Of a stretch of 15,271 bases of DNA, positions 1 to 8,600 are shown piece by piece. The translations under genes and the position numbers were made by a program. Under the pieces are notes generated by a model that saw only the letters and a program-made list of their open reading frames with translations, was not told where the DNA came from and searched no databases. The DNA is from an uncultured Clostridium sp. (lineage in GTDB: Bacteria; Bacillota; Clostridia; Clostridiales; Clostridiaceae), in the NCBI GenBank assembly GCA_900543325.1, contig UQQU01000075.1, forward strand, positions 1-15,271. Direction: 5' to 3'. Positions within the stretch are counted from its first letter, which is position 1; the number at the start of each line of letters is the position of its first letter.

Positions 1-235
1 CTGGAATATCAGCAGGATTGTCAGTACCACTTTTTTCAAATAACTTATTTTTAATTAAAGCAAGATCTATCTTTTTCATAGCAGCACCTTTTTTTATTCT
101 CATGAATCTACCTGCTGTATTTAACATTCCTGGCTTTTTAATATCAAAAAACCCTAATTAGTAAAGTAATTCAATAACTTCAGGATTTTTACTATGAAGA
201 TTATAAATAGAATCATTTAAATTTATTACTTTCAT
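1..235 (-). pseudogene. DUF1858/DUF438-type N-terminal fragment with in-frame stop, partial at left edge
   Basis: Seen: an ATG at 235-233 preceded by a strong GGAGGG site (245-250) opens a frame starting MKVINLNDSIYNLHSKNP. It stops at TAA (160-158, codon 26) and then continues in the same frame, with GFFDIKKPGMLNT and GRFMRIKKGAAMKKIDL, to the window edge. Known: this pattern (N-terminal helix, then GF..I..PGMLNT.GRFM...KGA) is the DUF1858 domain, often placed in front of DUF438/PAS-type proteins; its function is unclear. Inference: a single sense-to-stop change, probably at a Lys or Glu codon before LGF, has broken the gene. Re-initiation at downstream ATGs (for example 124-122) cannot be excluded, nor can a sequencing error. 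The 3' part is outside the window. Confidence 0.6.
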
Positions 236-317
236 TGTAGTAGACCCTCCTTTATTTATGATTATAGTCTTATCTTTAAATTTCTAATTTATGCATTTCA
301 TAATGATTAGTTTATGA

Positions 318-334
318 GGGTTTAAGGATAACCC
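318..334 (-). other. weak inverted repeat after the lipoprotein gene
   Basis: GGGTT (318-322) and AACCC (330-334) form a 5-bp stem with a 7-nt loop shortly after the lipoprotein stop codon. There is no clear T-run, so it may be a weak terminator or nothing. Confidence 0.2.
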
Positions 335-346
335 ACAACCATATAT

Positions 347-847
347 CTAATAAAGTAACCCGTCTATACAAGCTCCAAAGATAACTTCTTCTAAATCACT
401 ATCCTGAATTACCTCCCAGACACCATTTTCATTAAATAAATGAATATTTCCTCTTCTCTTTTCTATAGTTTGATTTTTTAAGTTTTCAGCCATTACAACT
501 TCCATAGCTGTATCTAACTCATAATCATAAACTCCAGCATATGCATACATATAACCTGTTAGCATACTATCAGTTAAAGCTACTGAGATATTTTTACTTT
601 CAATTTCCACTTCTACTGTGGCATAATTCCCATCTACATCAACGTCTAATATCTTATAATTCATTTCTTTAAATACTGATGAAAATTCTTTATTAAGTTT
701 ATTTGTGATACTATCATTATATTTTGCTCCTTCTTTTCTTAATGTGTTTAAATAATCTTTAACAGCTGCTTTAGGAGTATTACCACAACCTACCAATACA
801 AATAGTGATAATAAAGCACAAAAAATCACACTAACAAATTTTTTCAT
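347..847 (-). CDS. small secreted lipoprotein, function unknown
   Basis: This 166-aa protein has a classical lipoprotein signal: a positively charged start (MKKF), a hydrophobic stretch at about residues 5-19 and the lipobox LVGC with the modified Cys at 21. It is therefore expected to be lipid-anchored on the outer face of the membrane. The mature part, beginning around the lysine-rich stretch at residue 26, resembles small DUF4878/DUF5105-like lipoproteins: a short helix followed by beta strands ending in NGVWEVI. That assignment is tentative and no catalytic motif is visible. The start is well supported by AAGGAGA six bases upstream of the ATG. The gene stands alone, separated from the oxidoreductase remnant by a terminator hairpin, and looks like host flank rather than island cargo. 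Confidence 0.8.
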   Translation of the reverse strand: MKKFVSVIFCALLSLFVLVGCGNTPKAAVKDYLNTLRKEGAKYNDSITNKLNKEFSSVFKEMNYKILDVDVDGNYATVEVEIESKNISVALTDSMLTGYMYAYAGVYDYELDTAMEVVMAENLKNQTIEKRRGNIHLFNENGVWEVIQDSDLEEVIFGACIDGLLY

Positions 848-890
848 TCTATATTCTCCTTAATAATTATTAAACAGATTATATTTAAAA

Positions 891-919
891 AAAAGAGAAT
901 TCTATTCGAATTCTCTTTT
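891..919 (-). terminator. rho-independent terminator after oxidoreductase copy A
   Basis: A perfect 12-bp inverted repeat, AAAAGAGAATTC (891-902) and GAATTCTCTTTT (908-919), encloses a 5-nt loop just after the stop of the oxidoreductase fragment at 927. On the minus strand the stem runs directly into a T-tract of about eight residues. This is a textbook terminator and it insulates the lipoprotein gene from upstream transcription. Confidence 0.85.
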
Positions 920-926
920 CAATTTT

Positions 927-1412
927 TTATACTAATTTTAGATTAAATATATTATCAAGATTTAACTTCTTAATTCTTAAATTAATTTCATCCTTATCAA
1001 GGGTATATAAACCAACCTCTTGCATATGCTTAAAATATTCTGCGCCTGCAAAAGTATATCTATTCTTTCTGCCTTCTCTTGTTTTAGCTTTTTCATTAGC
1101 ATAAGAAATTATATCTCCAATGGCAATTGAGCTAGGTAAAATAAGAAGAGGTATTCCTATAGCAAGTCTTACAGCATTATGTCCTGCTAAACTACCAGTG
1201 CATATTGCTTCTGTATGACCTACAAACAAACCACTCTTTTCTCCTGCACAAAATAGATTGTCAACTCCTTCAACTTTAAGATCATTAGTTCTTGGTGCAA
1301 CAGATAGATATCTTATGGAATTTCCTTTACTTCCTGCATAAGGATCAATATATTTAGCATATTCTAGTCCAGGAATTTTTCTAAGTTTCTCAAGTGGATA
1401 ATATGTGGTCAT
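927..1412 (-). pseudogene. 3' fragment of FAD-dependent oxidoreductase (GidA/TrmFO-like), copy A
   Basis: Codes for 161 residues that look like the C-terminal part of an FAD-dependent oxidoreductase of the GidA/TrmFO type. It contains VDNLFCAGEKSG and a glycine-rich GHTEAICTGSLAGHNAVR segment, matching the FAD-binding 'GQ/GE...G...A...G..AG.NA.R' end of that family. It also carries a short C-terminal tail ending in NLDNIFNLKLV. Full-length relatives are about 430 aa or more and have an N-terminal GxGxxG Rossmann motif, which is absent here. Upstream of the ATG at 1412 the frame stays open for some codons (HAKLMTTYYPLEK reads like family sequence) and then runs into a stop beside the XRE gene. 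I see no ribosome site. This is a stranded 3' end, about 83% identical by eye to the copy at the right edge over their 76-bp overlap, so it is not a recent duplicate. Confidence 0.75.
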
Positions 1413-1435
1413 AAGTTTAGCATGTGCAGTGTGTA

Positions 1436-1456
1436 CAAAAGTGCAACTTTTGCAAC
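1436..1456. promoter_or_regulatory. operator-like repeats upstream of the XRE gene
   Basis: CAAAAG (1436-1441) and CTTTTG (1447-1452) form an inverted repeat around TGCAA, and TGCAAC is repeated directly at 1442 and 1451. It lies 50-70 bases upstream of the regulator start and at the junction with the oxidoreductase fragment. A self-operator for the XRE protein is plausible but inferred. Confidence 0.35.
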
Positions 1457-1505
1457 ATTGTTTTCAGTAATAAAGTTTAATATTAATACTATTATACTAC
1501 AAGAT

Positions 1506-1712
1506 ATGGAATTAGATACATTTGCTCAAAAATTAAGATATCTTAGACTTGAGAGAAATCTAAATCAACATGAATTTGCTAATTTATTGAATAAGAGCTT
1601 TACTAGCGTTTGTAATTGGGAGCAAGGTGTTAGAATTCCAAAACTTGAAACTATAAAAGAGATAGCCGAGATCCTTAATGTAGATTATACATTTTTAAAA
1701 GACCAGGAATAA
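1506..1712 (+). CDS. small XRE-family (Cro/C1-type) DNA-binding regulator
   Basis: A 68-aa protein consisting almost only of an HTH_3 (Cro/C1) domain: LDTFAQKLRYLRLERNLNQ, then the recognition helix region FANLLNKSFTSVCNWEQG, then the typical closing VRIPKLETIKEIAEILNVDY. I place the start at ATG 1506 (MELDTF), because the frame upstream to 1422 encodes no domain-like sequence and overlaps the oxidoreductase remnant. No good ribosome site precedes 1506. A TATACT box at 1493-1498 would put transcription start almost at the ATG, so a leaderless message is possible. It is the only plus-strand gene and is followed by a strong terminator. Such proteins usually repress their own or neighbouring genes; here it may be the surviving regulator of a decayed mobile element. 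Confidence 0.8.
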   Translation: MELDTFAQKLRYLRLERNLNQHEFANLLNKSFTSVCNWEQGVRIPKLETIKEIAEILNVDYTFLKDQE

Positions 1713-1732
1713 TGATTACTGGTCTTTTAAAA
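1693..1732. terminator. bidirectional terminator between the XRE gene and the helicase remnant
   Basis: A 14-bp perfect inverted repeat (arms 1693-1706 and 1719-1732, core AAAAGACCAG / CTGGTCTTTT) contains the XRE stop codon in its loop. A-runs and T-runs sit on the outer sides of both arms, so it can end transcription of the XRE gene (plus) and of the helicase fragment (minus). Confidence 0.8.
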
Positions 1733-1818
1733 TTTACAATAAAAAATGGCTCTGTTTTTATCGTTAACATTTGTTAATATCTTCAATTGAATCAAAGTCC
1801 TTAATTGATTTACTAAAA

Positions 1819-2997
1819 CTACTCCAATGGAGATAAATTTAAAACCAACTTATTTATTTCTTTAATTTTTCCTTCATTACTATCTTGAAGTAAATAGTTT
1901 ATTAATTCTTCTTGTCTTGCTTGTCCTAATGATATTCTATAGATTGATAGAATTTTTAGTAGATTTTCTAAATGTTCACTATCTTTACTATATGGATAGT
2001 AGGGTATTATTCTTTCTATTTTTACTATATCATCTCTATTATCATCACCAAGCATCCAATATGGTATTAAATCGTTTGGAGCTTCTTTCTTTTCTTCGCT
2101 ATTTTCAAAAACACTATTCCACATGTCTATTATATTATTTTCTTTTTTTGTAGGATTATAGCTTCTACCTAAATTGTTTCTTATAACTAAACCTTTATAT
2201 CTATTTATTCTACCTTTTCTTTGTTCTAAATCTACTGGGTTTGATGGTAAATTCCAATGGATTATTTTTCTACAATACCAATGAAAATCTAAACCTTCTT
2301 GTCCTATTGATGTTGATGTTAAAACAAATGGTGAATTGAATACATCTCTAACATTATCTGTTCTTCCTTGAGCTGCATCAGTATTATTTTTGTGTGATAG
2401 ACTTACTGAATAGTGTGTTCTTAGGTTTATCTTTTTTGAATCAGATTTTAGTACACTATCAACTGTATCTACAGAAAAATTTGAATTTCTTAGACTTATT
2501 GAATCTATTAATAAATTTCCTGCTGTTTCAATTCTTTCTGAAATATCTAAAATAGCATCTAATTTGTTATTTTCATATATAAGATACATATATTCATCTA
2601 ATACACTTTGTAGATTCCCATCTACACAATATCTAAGAACTTTTCTCCAATATATTTCTTTTTCTTTGTAAAAGCTATCTAATATACCTATTGATTCTGC
2701 TTCTGCAAATTTTAGTCTGAACTCATTTCCTATTTTGTATGCCATATTGTCTAAAGTAGAATATGTATATCTATTTGCGCCTACTATTCCTTTTAAAGTT
2801 CTTTTCGCAATTATAGCTGGTGATCCTAATGCCATTATCGCAAGAACTTGTGCCAAATCTTCTGGCATTTTACCAAATAAATTCAACTCATTTTTTGTAT
2901 ATATAGCTTTAAGATATGCTAAATGTTCTGCTATAGCTTTTTGATTTTCTTTTTCGTTTCTTATAATATTGTAGATAATTTTGTGTAATATAGTTTC
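1819..2997 (-). pseudogene. truncated SNF2/HepA-like superfamily 2 helicase (C-terminal lobe)
   Basis: The frame is open from 2997, just after a TGA at 3000-2998, to the TAG at 1819; the first usable start is a TTG at 2886. It encodes the C-terminal half of a superfamily 2 helicase. Motif V is TSIGQEGLDFHWY (about residues 191-203 counted from 2886) and motif VI is DLEQRKGRINRYKG (about 218-231), followed by a tail with PYYPYSKDSEHLE and YRISLGQARQEEL. I recognise this tail from large defence-associated SNF2/HepA-type helicases. The whole RecA1 lobe (Walker A, DEAH) is missing: its coding sequence is replaced at 2998 by an IS256-type transposase scrap in the same orientation. It cannot be an active ATPase. 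It could be the relic of a different defence system, or the former DrmD-like partner of the operon to the right; the second idea is speculation. Confidence 0.75.
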
Positions 2998-3357
2998 TCA
3001 TAAGTCATTTCAAATACCTAGCCAAAACTTAGCTTCCTCAGCTTCATCAACCTATAGCCCAAGAATATCTTTATATCCTTCCATCGTATATCCTAAACAA
3101 ATATATACAGCTTTATTAACTATTTTTCCATTGCTTCTAACCTTAAAGTACATGGCATCTAAATAAACTATTGGATATATTTTATATAACATTCTATTTT
3201 GCCATTCGGTAGCGGTAGCTATCACTTTATCTGTTATTTTAGAAACCATTGATGGTGAGATTGTTATTCCATATAAATCTTCTATTTCAGCCTGAATATC
3301 GCTAGTAGTCATACCTTTAGCATAAAGAGAGATTATTTTTTTATCTAATTCATATTA
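2998..3357 (-). mobile_element. IS256-family transposase remnant
   Basis: The minus strand encodes an internal piece of an IS256 (Mutator-type) transposase: LDKKIISLYAKGMTTSDIQ, then IEDLYGITISPSMVSKITDKV, then the segment with the first catalytic Asp (YPIVYLDAMYFKV) and GYTMEGYKDILGL. After that come in-frame stops (3052-3054 and two more) in VDEAEEAKFWLGI and NDL. The normal protein is about 400 aa. The N-terminal part upstream of 3357, the second Asp and the catalytic Glu are absent, so it is dead. No terminal inverted repeats are visible. It abuts the helicase frame directly at 2997/2998, marking the deletion or insertion that removed the helicase N-terminus. Confidence 0.8.
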
Positions 3358-3445
3358 CCTTTTTTTATATTTTTCTTAACTTAATTTTGCTAATACTTTA
3401 TGTATTTTCTTAATATATTCTGTAGTCTAAATAAACTTAAAATAC

Positions 3446-3485
3446 AAAAACCTCAAGTTTGCCATAATAGTTCCTTGAGGTTTTT
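3446..3485 (-). terminator. rho-independent terminator after oxidoreductase copy B
   Basis: Arms AAAAACCTCAAG (3446-3457) and CTTGAGGTTTTT (3474-3485) form a perfect 12-bp stem with a 16-nt loop, starting seven bases after the stop of the oxidoreductase scrap. It probably also ends the Hsp70/DrmAB operon transcript, because I see no hairpin between drmB and here. Confidence 0.8.
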
Positions 3486-3490
3486 ATCTA

Positions 3491-3529
3491 TCTATACTAA
3501 TTTTTGCTCAAATATATTATCTAAATTAA
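3491..3529. repeat. 39-bp perfect direct repeat, left copy (candidate attachment site)
   Basis: Bases 3491-3529 are identical to 15194-15232. Both cover the last 12 codons of the oxidoreductase reading frame plus its stop. Together they bracket 11.7 kb containing the six-gene operon. Neither a flanking integrase nor an invertible core was seen, so the term att site is inferred from geometry only. Confidence 0.6.
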
Positions 3530-3672
3530 TCTTCTTAACCCTCTTGCCAATTTCCTAAATATCAGTAGTATAAAGACCTAAATCCTGCATTCTCATAAAA
3601 TAACTAGCTCCAGCAAAAGTATATCTATACTTCCTACCTTCCCTAGTTGCAACCTTTTCATTAGCAAAAGTT
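3492..3672 (-). pseudogene. 3' scrap of FAD-dependent oxidoreductase, copy B
   Basis: The minus strand reads FANEKVATREGRKYRYTFAG, then SYFMRMQDLGLYTTDI, an in-frame TAG (3555-3557), EIGKRVKKINLDNIFEQKLV and a final stop at 3492-3494. This is the same C-terminal tail as copies A (927) and C (15195). Homology is lost upstream of about 3672, where the frame passes into unrelated sequence; another frame there reads ECATEGEMPEVYTG, which I do not recognise. The last 39 bp are identical to copy C while the rest is diverged and broken. That mosaic suggests a recombination boundary inside the gene's extreme 3' end. Confidence 0.75.
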
Positions 3673-3843
3673 ACCTTCTTTACATCCAGTATAAACTTCA
3701 GGCATTTCGCCTTCAGTAGCACATTCAACAACCAATTAATTACCAATCATATACTTATCACTAAAAATAATCTGTTAGTTCAACGTCCTACTGAATGGAA
3801 ATGAAATTGCTATTAACTTTTCTTATTTTTAAACAGGATCTTA
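3673..3843. other. AT-rich spacer between drmB-like gene and copy B
   Basis: This stretch follows the last gene of the operon. It contains no hairpin followed by a T-run, no promoter I would defend, and no intact gene. Confidence 0.4.
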
Positions 3844-5643
3844 TTAAATAATATTACCAAATAACCCCAAACTTCTATTTTCATTGGTTCCTACAATAGC
3901 AACTCGATCTAATAGTACATTTCTAAATTCACATGAGGTTTCAGGTAATAATGTGCAATCATGACATGCTGCATAATTTAATGATAAATATCCTTGTTCT
4001 GTTGAATTTATACACAAAGGGTCACCACTGCACCATAGTGCCTTATTTAGCATATCATCGAAAATTTTTTCTATACTTATTACATCATTTGCTATACTAA
4101 TTAATCCTCCTAAACTTCCCTCACTATCCGCTGTAGCTAAATATATCAATATGCCTGCCATTTCAGTATTTCCACTTTCTCCATCATAAAATGTACTGTA
4201 AATTTTTTCTTTAATAGATGCAACATTATATCCACACTCATTAGCAATTTGTCGCATTAATAAATGAGAAAAAGTATGAAGTAAAACATATCTTATAGAA
4301 AATTTTTTATTTTTTAAATATCCCTTTTCGTAATTTTCTATCATTTCATTATACCTTTTCTTTACTTTACTTTCCCATTGTTTTAACTTATCTATATTAA
4401 ACTTAATAAATATACCTTCTCCGTTCATTTTTACTGCCGGAAGCCATTTTTTATTATGCATAGATAATGGTGCTATTTTTTCATCTTTTAAAGAAACACT
4501 ATCCCACGGTTTAACTCTTGTAAACCCATATAATGCCTGTACTTCTGTCAGCCTATCTACTACAACAATCTTATCAATATATTCATTATATTTTTTAGGA
4601 ATATTTACTGTATAAGAAGTAAACTCTCCCTCATTACAATCTCCTTTTAATAATTCATTATATTCATCTTGATATATATCTTTTTCAGTTCTAATTACTG
4701 TACTCTTTAATTGCTTTTTAACAATTTGTAATGCATGTAATAAATCATCAATTGTAACCTCTTTAGATAATGTTGGTAATATTCTTTCTATTAGATAATC
4801 TCTTATATTTTCATCTGAAATCCATTTAATATCTTCATACTTTTGTCTTATTACCTTTATTGCTTGTCTACTCCAAGGTGGTATTGATAATGCACTTTGA
4901 ATTACCGGGAAATATACACTTGAAGAAGTTCTTAATCTAGTCCTTAATGTTGAGTTACATCCCCTATCACTAAAAGCTAATGGATTTTTTAAATGTGGAT
5001 GATACCCTCTACATTTATATCCCCTCTCACCTGATAATGCATTTTCTTGAAATGCACCAAATAATAATCTAGTTTTGCCACATTCACAACATTTAAGCAT
5101 TAAACTCTCTATGTCACTTCTTTCATCTATATTAAACATCTTTATTCTAGGATTTTCACATTTACAATCTTCACCTCTGTGTACCCACCATGAATAAGGA
5201 AAATCCTCAATATGCCCATTTTCACATACAACTATAAAACGTCCTGCTACTAATTGTGGATTTTTGCAGTTTAAACATTTATGTGGATTACTTTGATTTT
5301 GTAATTCTTTAATATCAAATATCATCTTACAATTAGGACAATATAATTTTTCAGGAAATATATACGATGGTATATCATTACTTTTATTAAATATAGTACT
5401 ACTGCTATCGGTTTTAGGTTTTATAAAATATTTAGCTCCTGTTAAACTTTGTAGATTTTCATTATATAAAATTAACTCATCATTACTTTCTTCCCATTCA
5501 TCTGTACCTGCAATTATAACTGTATCACTTACAAAATCTACAATAGACCCAATACCAAATGATGTGATTAATTGATTTTGTCTTAACTCTCCTGCTATGC
5601 GTGGCTTTTTTATAGCTTTTTTTCTTGCAAATGGATTTGCCAT
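3844..5643 (-). CDS. drmB: DrmB-like DUF1998 protein
   Basis: A 599-aa protein starting MANPFARKKAIKKPRIAGEL. The ATG at 5643 is chosen over an upstream one at 5694 because GAGGAG sits 7-8 bases before it. Early on there is a zinc-ribbon-like region (CPNC about residue 100, CLNC about 122, then VVCENGHIEDFPYSWWVH). The second half contains the DUF1998 signature: HTFSHLLMRQIANECGY (about 454) and a C-terminal Cys cluster (GDPLC, AACHDCTLLPETSCE, about 539-571). This architecture matches DISARM DrmB, which in the known system forms a complex with the helicase DrmA and is needed for phage defence. The start lies 1 nt after the drmA-like stop, so the two are probably translationally coupled and made in matched amounts. 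It is the last gene of the operon. Confidence 0.85.
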   Translation of the reverse strand: MANPFARKKAIKKPRIAGELRQNQLITSFGIGSIVDFVSDTVIIAGTDEWEESNDELILYNENLQSLTGAKYFIKPKTDSSSTIFNKSNDIPSYIFPEKLYCPNCKMIFDIKELQNQSNPHKCLNCKNPQLVAGRFIVVCENGHIEDFPYSWWVHRGEDCKCENPRIKMFNIDERSDIESLMLKCCECGKTRLLFGAFQENALSGERGYKCRGYHPHLKNPLAFSDRGCNSTLRTRLRTSSSVYFPVIQSALSIPPWSRQAIKVIRQKYEDIKWISDENIRDYLIERILPTLSKEVTIDDLLHALQIVKKQLKSTVIRTEKDIYQDEYNELLKGDCNEGEFTSYTVNIPKKYNEYIDKIVVVDRLTEVQALYGFTRVKPWDSVSLKDEKIAPLSMHNKKWLPAVKMNGEGIFIKFNIDKLKQWESKVKKRYNEMIENYEKGYLKNKKFSIRYVLLHTFSHLLMRQIANECGYNVASIKEKIYSTFYDGESGNTEMAGILIYLATADSEGSLGGLISIANDVISIEKIFDDMLNKALWCSGDPLCINSTEQGYLSLNYAACHDCTLLPETSCEFRNVLLDRVAIVGTNENRSLGLFGNII

Positions 5644-5644
5644 A

Positions 5645-8600
5645 TTATTTCTCCTCTCTTCGTAAAATATATATGTTTGATGCTTCATCAACATTTCTCA
5701 ATGCATTTAGTATTGTTGGTAATCCAATTTCAGTATTTTTTTCAGCGGAATTTAATAAACTAACGCCTCCATTAAAATCAGTATAAAGTAATGTATCTTT
5801 ATTTTCTTTAGCTAACTCTTCCCATCTATCTGCAAAATAATCCAACCATTCTTTAGCTAATTCTATTGCTGATGAATTAATGTCACTTACTCTTTTTAAT
5901 ATATATTCTTTAATTTCTTGTACACCAGCTAATTCATTTCTAAATTTAACAGCACTCTTATTATCATTCATACCATCTATTGTATGTCTTACAAGTGCAA
6001 TAAAAATACAATGTAATGCCTTTTCTATAGCCCTAGCAGAAAATGGAGTAACACTTGTTGCTTCAACATATTGATAAAAAGTACTATGATAATATGGGAA
6101 TTGTTCATAATGCGATTTATCTCTGGAACGAGAATTATTATATAAAGCAAATACTATACCTGGATTACTTCTCCCCACACGGCTAGTTGCTTGAATATAT
6201 TCAGAATTTGATTTAGGTTGGTTATATACTGTCATTATGCCTAATCTATCAATATCAATCCCTACAGATAACATATTTGATGCTAATACATATGAATAAC
6301 ATAAATCATTTGTAAATGGTTTAGATAATTGCTCTAAAGTCTCCTTAATCTCTTTAGATGTTTTTCTACTCGTTAACTCATCGTGTTTTTCATAATTCTT
6401 TATATCCTTTATTGTCAATCCGTTTTTCATAGATATTTCTTTAAATTTATTACTTATTAATGATTTTATATTAGTACTAACACGATCATTAATAATACTA
6501 GCTGATGCCCCTAAGTCTTTAATTGCATTAAAATACCCAACAGTAGTATAAAACTGATCTATAACTTCATTATCTACACCTTGTTTTATAAATAAATTTT
6601 TCGAGAATATAAGATTTGCATATATTCTAATCATTAAATCAGCAATACTTCCTCCAGTCTCACAAAGTCCTATATATGTCCTTGCTGCTTTTTTGCTTTC
6701 ATCGGCAAGAACTGCAAAAAAAGAATCACTTTCATCTATCCCATTAGGTGGAAATTGAAACATTTCCCTATTATAGAGATTTTTAATTTGTTCTTTTGCA
6801 TTCTTTACAGTTGCTGTAGATGCAATTATTTTAACTTTTCTCTTATTATTTTCACATAATTTGTCTATAGCAACCTCATATATACCTGTAATTGATCCCA
6901 ATGGTCCAGAAATCAAATGTAATTCATCCTGAATTATAAGTTCTGGTGGTAATATTTTATTTCCTCCAAAAATTTCTTTAGATTTTTCCTCCCAAACAAT
7001 TCTTGCAAATTTATCTATAGTACTTAAAATAAGAGTTGGAGTTTTTTCATAAATATCATCATCTACAATATATATAGGTAATCTAGTATTAAACTCACAT
7101 TCTTTATTATTACATCTTATATCTAAATTTTTACCTACGGAATAACACCCAATATCTATAACTTCCCCACACCAAGGACACTTAGTTATTTGTACTGGAT
7201 TCCCTTCATATATCTTTTTATTAGGATTATCTTTTAACTCTTTTATTTTTTCTGCAGCTTCAGAAAGATGATTTGGTGTCATATTACTTCCAATCCATAA
7301 TCCTATGCTAATTTCACCGCCATCTATGTTATATAACCTACGAATATGCTCACATGCACATATTAGTGCTGTAGCTCTCTCAAATTGTTGAATTGTTAGT
7401 AATCTTAATGTATATCTCATTATTATTGTTACTCCATCATTCAACGGCTTATTAAGTAATCGTCTATAAAATATTACAAAAGCACTTACTCCCAAATATG
7501 CCTCAGTTTTTCCACCCCCTGTTGGAAACCATAATAAATCAACATAATCTCTAAATTTACTATTTGAATCAACAATATCCGGTATAATTTGTAATATATA
7601 AGCTAACTGAAATGGATACCATTTTACATTACTACTATCGCAATTTTTACTTTTAACTCTCTGTAATAACATTGCTTGGTTCATATAAATAAATGCATCC
7701 CATGCATTATTATTTAAAACTAATATATTAATACCGCTTCTTAATCTCTCTATACATATTTGAATGTTCTCTAAAGACTTTTCTACCGCTCTTTTATATC
7801 TTTCAAGCTCACTTCCAACATTCCGAATTTTATTAAACCAAATTTCATAATTATCAATGAAGCTATTTAAATTATTTATAACAATACTTTTAGGTGTTTT
7901 ATATAGATATTCCATCTTAAGAAAATCATCATTTTTTAATTCATTAGGCATCATTTGAAGTACTTTTTGACAAGGCATAAATTCACTACTTATTTTTTTT
8001 ACAATTCCATTATCTTTTTTATATTTAATTGAACACCCATGTCCATAAGCATAATTATATATATTCCTATATAACATATCATTTATTAATGTTTCTTCAT
8101 TCTGATTAATACTTTTATTATCATAAATAGGTATAAATCCTTTTTCATTATAAATATCCAATTTACACTGAAAAAGTGCCGATTCATTTCTTGGAATATT
8201 TTCTATAGCAGCTTCTTTTTCATTAACAACAGATATTGTAATTAATTTACTACCATCAGCAAATATTTTTCTAATATGACATTGAATATTAATTTGTAAT
8301 TCTTTCAATGTATTATTATTATTGCTTATCAAACCACATTTGTTAGGAATATTAAAATCTAACTTTATCTCATAAGGTATTCTTTTATATTTGTTTATTA
8401 TTCGATTTGTTAATTTTTCACCAACAAATTTATATTTAGCAAAATTAAATACTACACTTATTTTATTAATTTGCTTACTAAGCATAGTTGAAATAGCCAT
8501 TGCTGATGGCTTGTACATATTCGTTGATGTTATAGAATCATTTTTAATAACTATCTCATTTTCTAAATCGTATTCATCTTCAAAACCATTATTACAACTG

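Noticed and set aside
1764..1777. TTAACA-TT-TGTTAA palindrome as an operator
   Set aside because: It lies downstream of both the XRE gene and the helicase relic, with no promoter near it; a short AT-rich palindrome is expected by chance here.
1917..3166. Plus-strand ORFs at 1917-2153, 2735-2944 and 2981-3166
   Set aside because: They are antisense to the helicase and IS256 remnants, whose minus-strand frames carry recognisable motifs.
3555..3746. Independent 63-aa gene in copy B
   Set aside because: Only its C-terminal 39 residues resemble the oxidoreductase, the start has no ribosome site, and it ends at an internal stop; it is part of a degraded 3' fragment.
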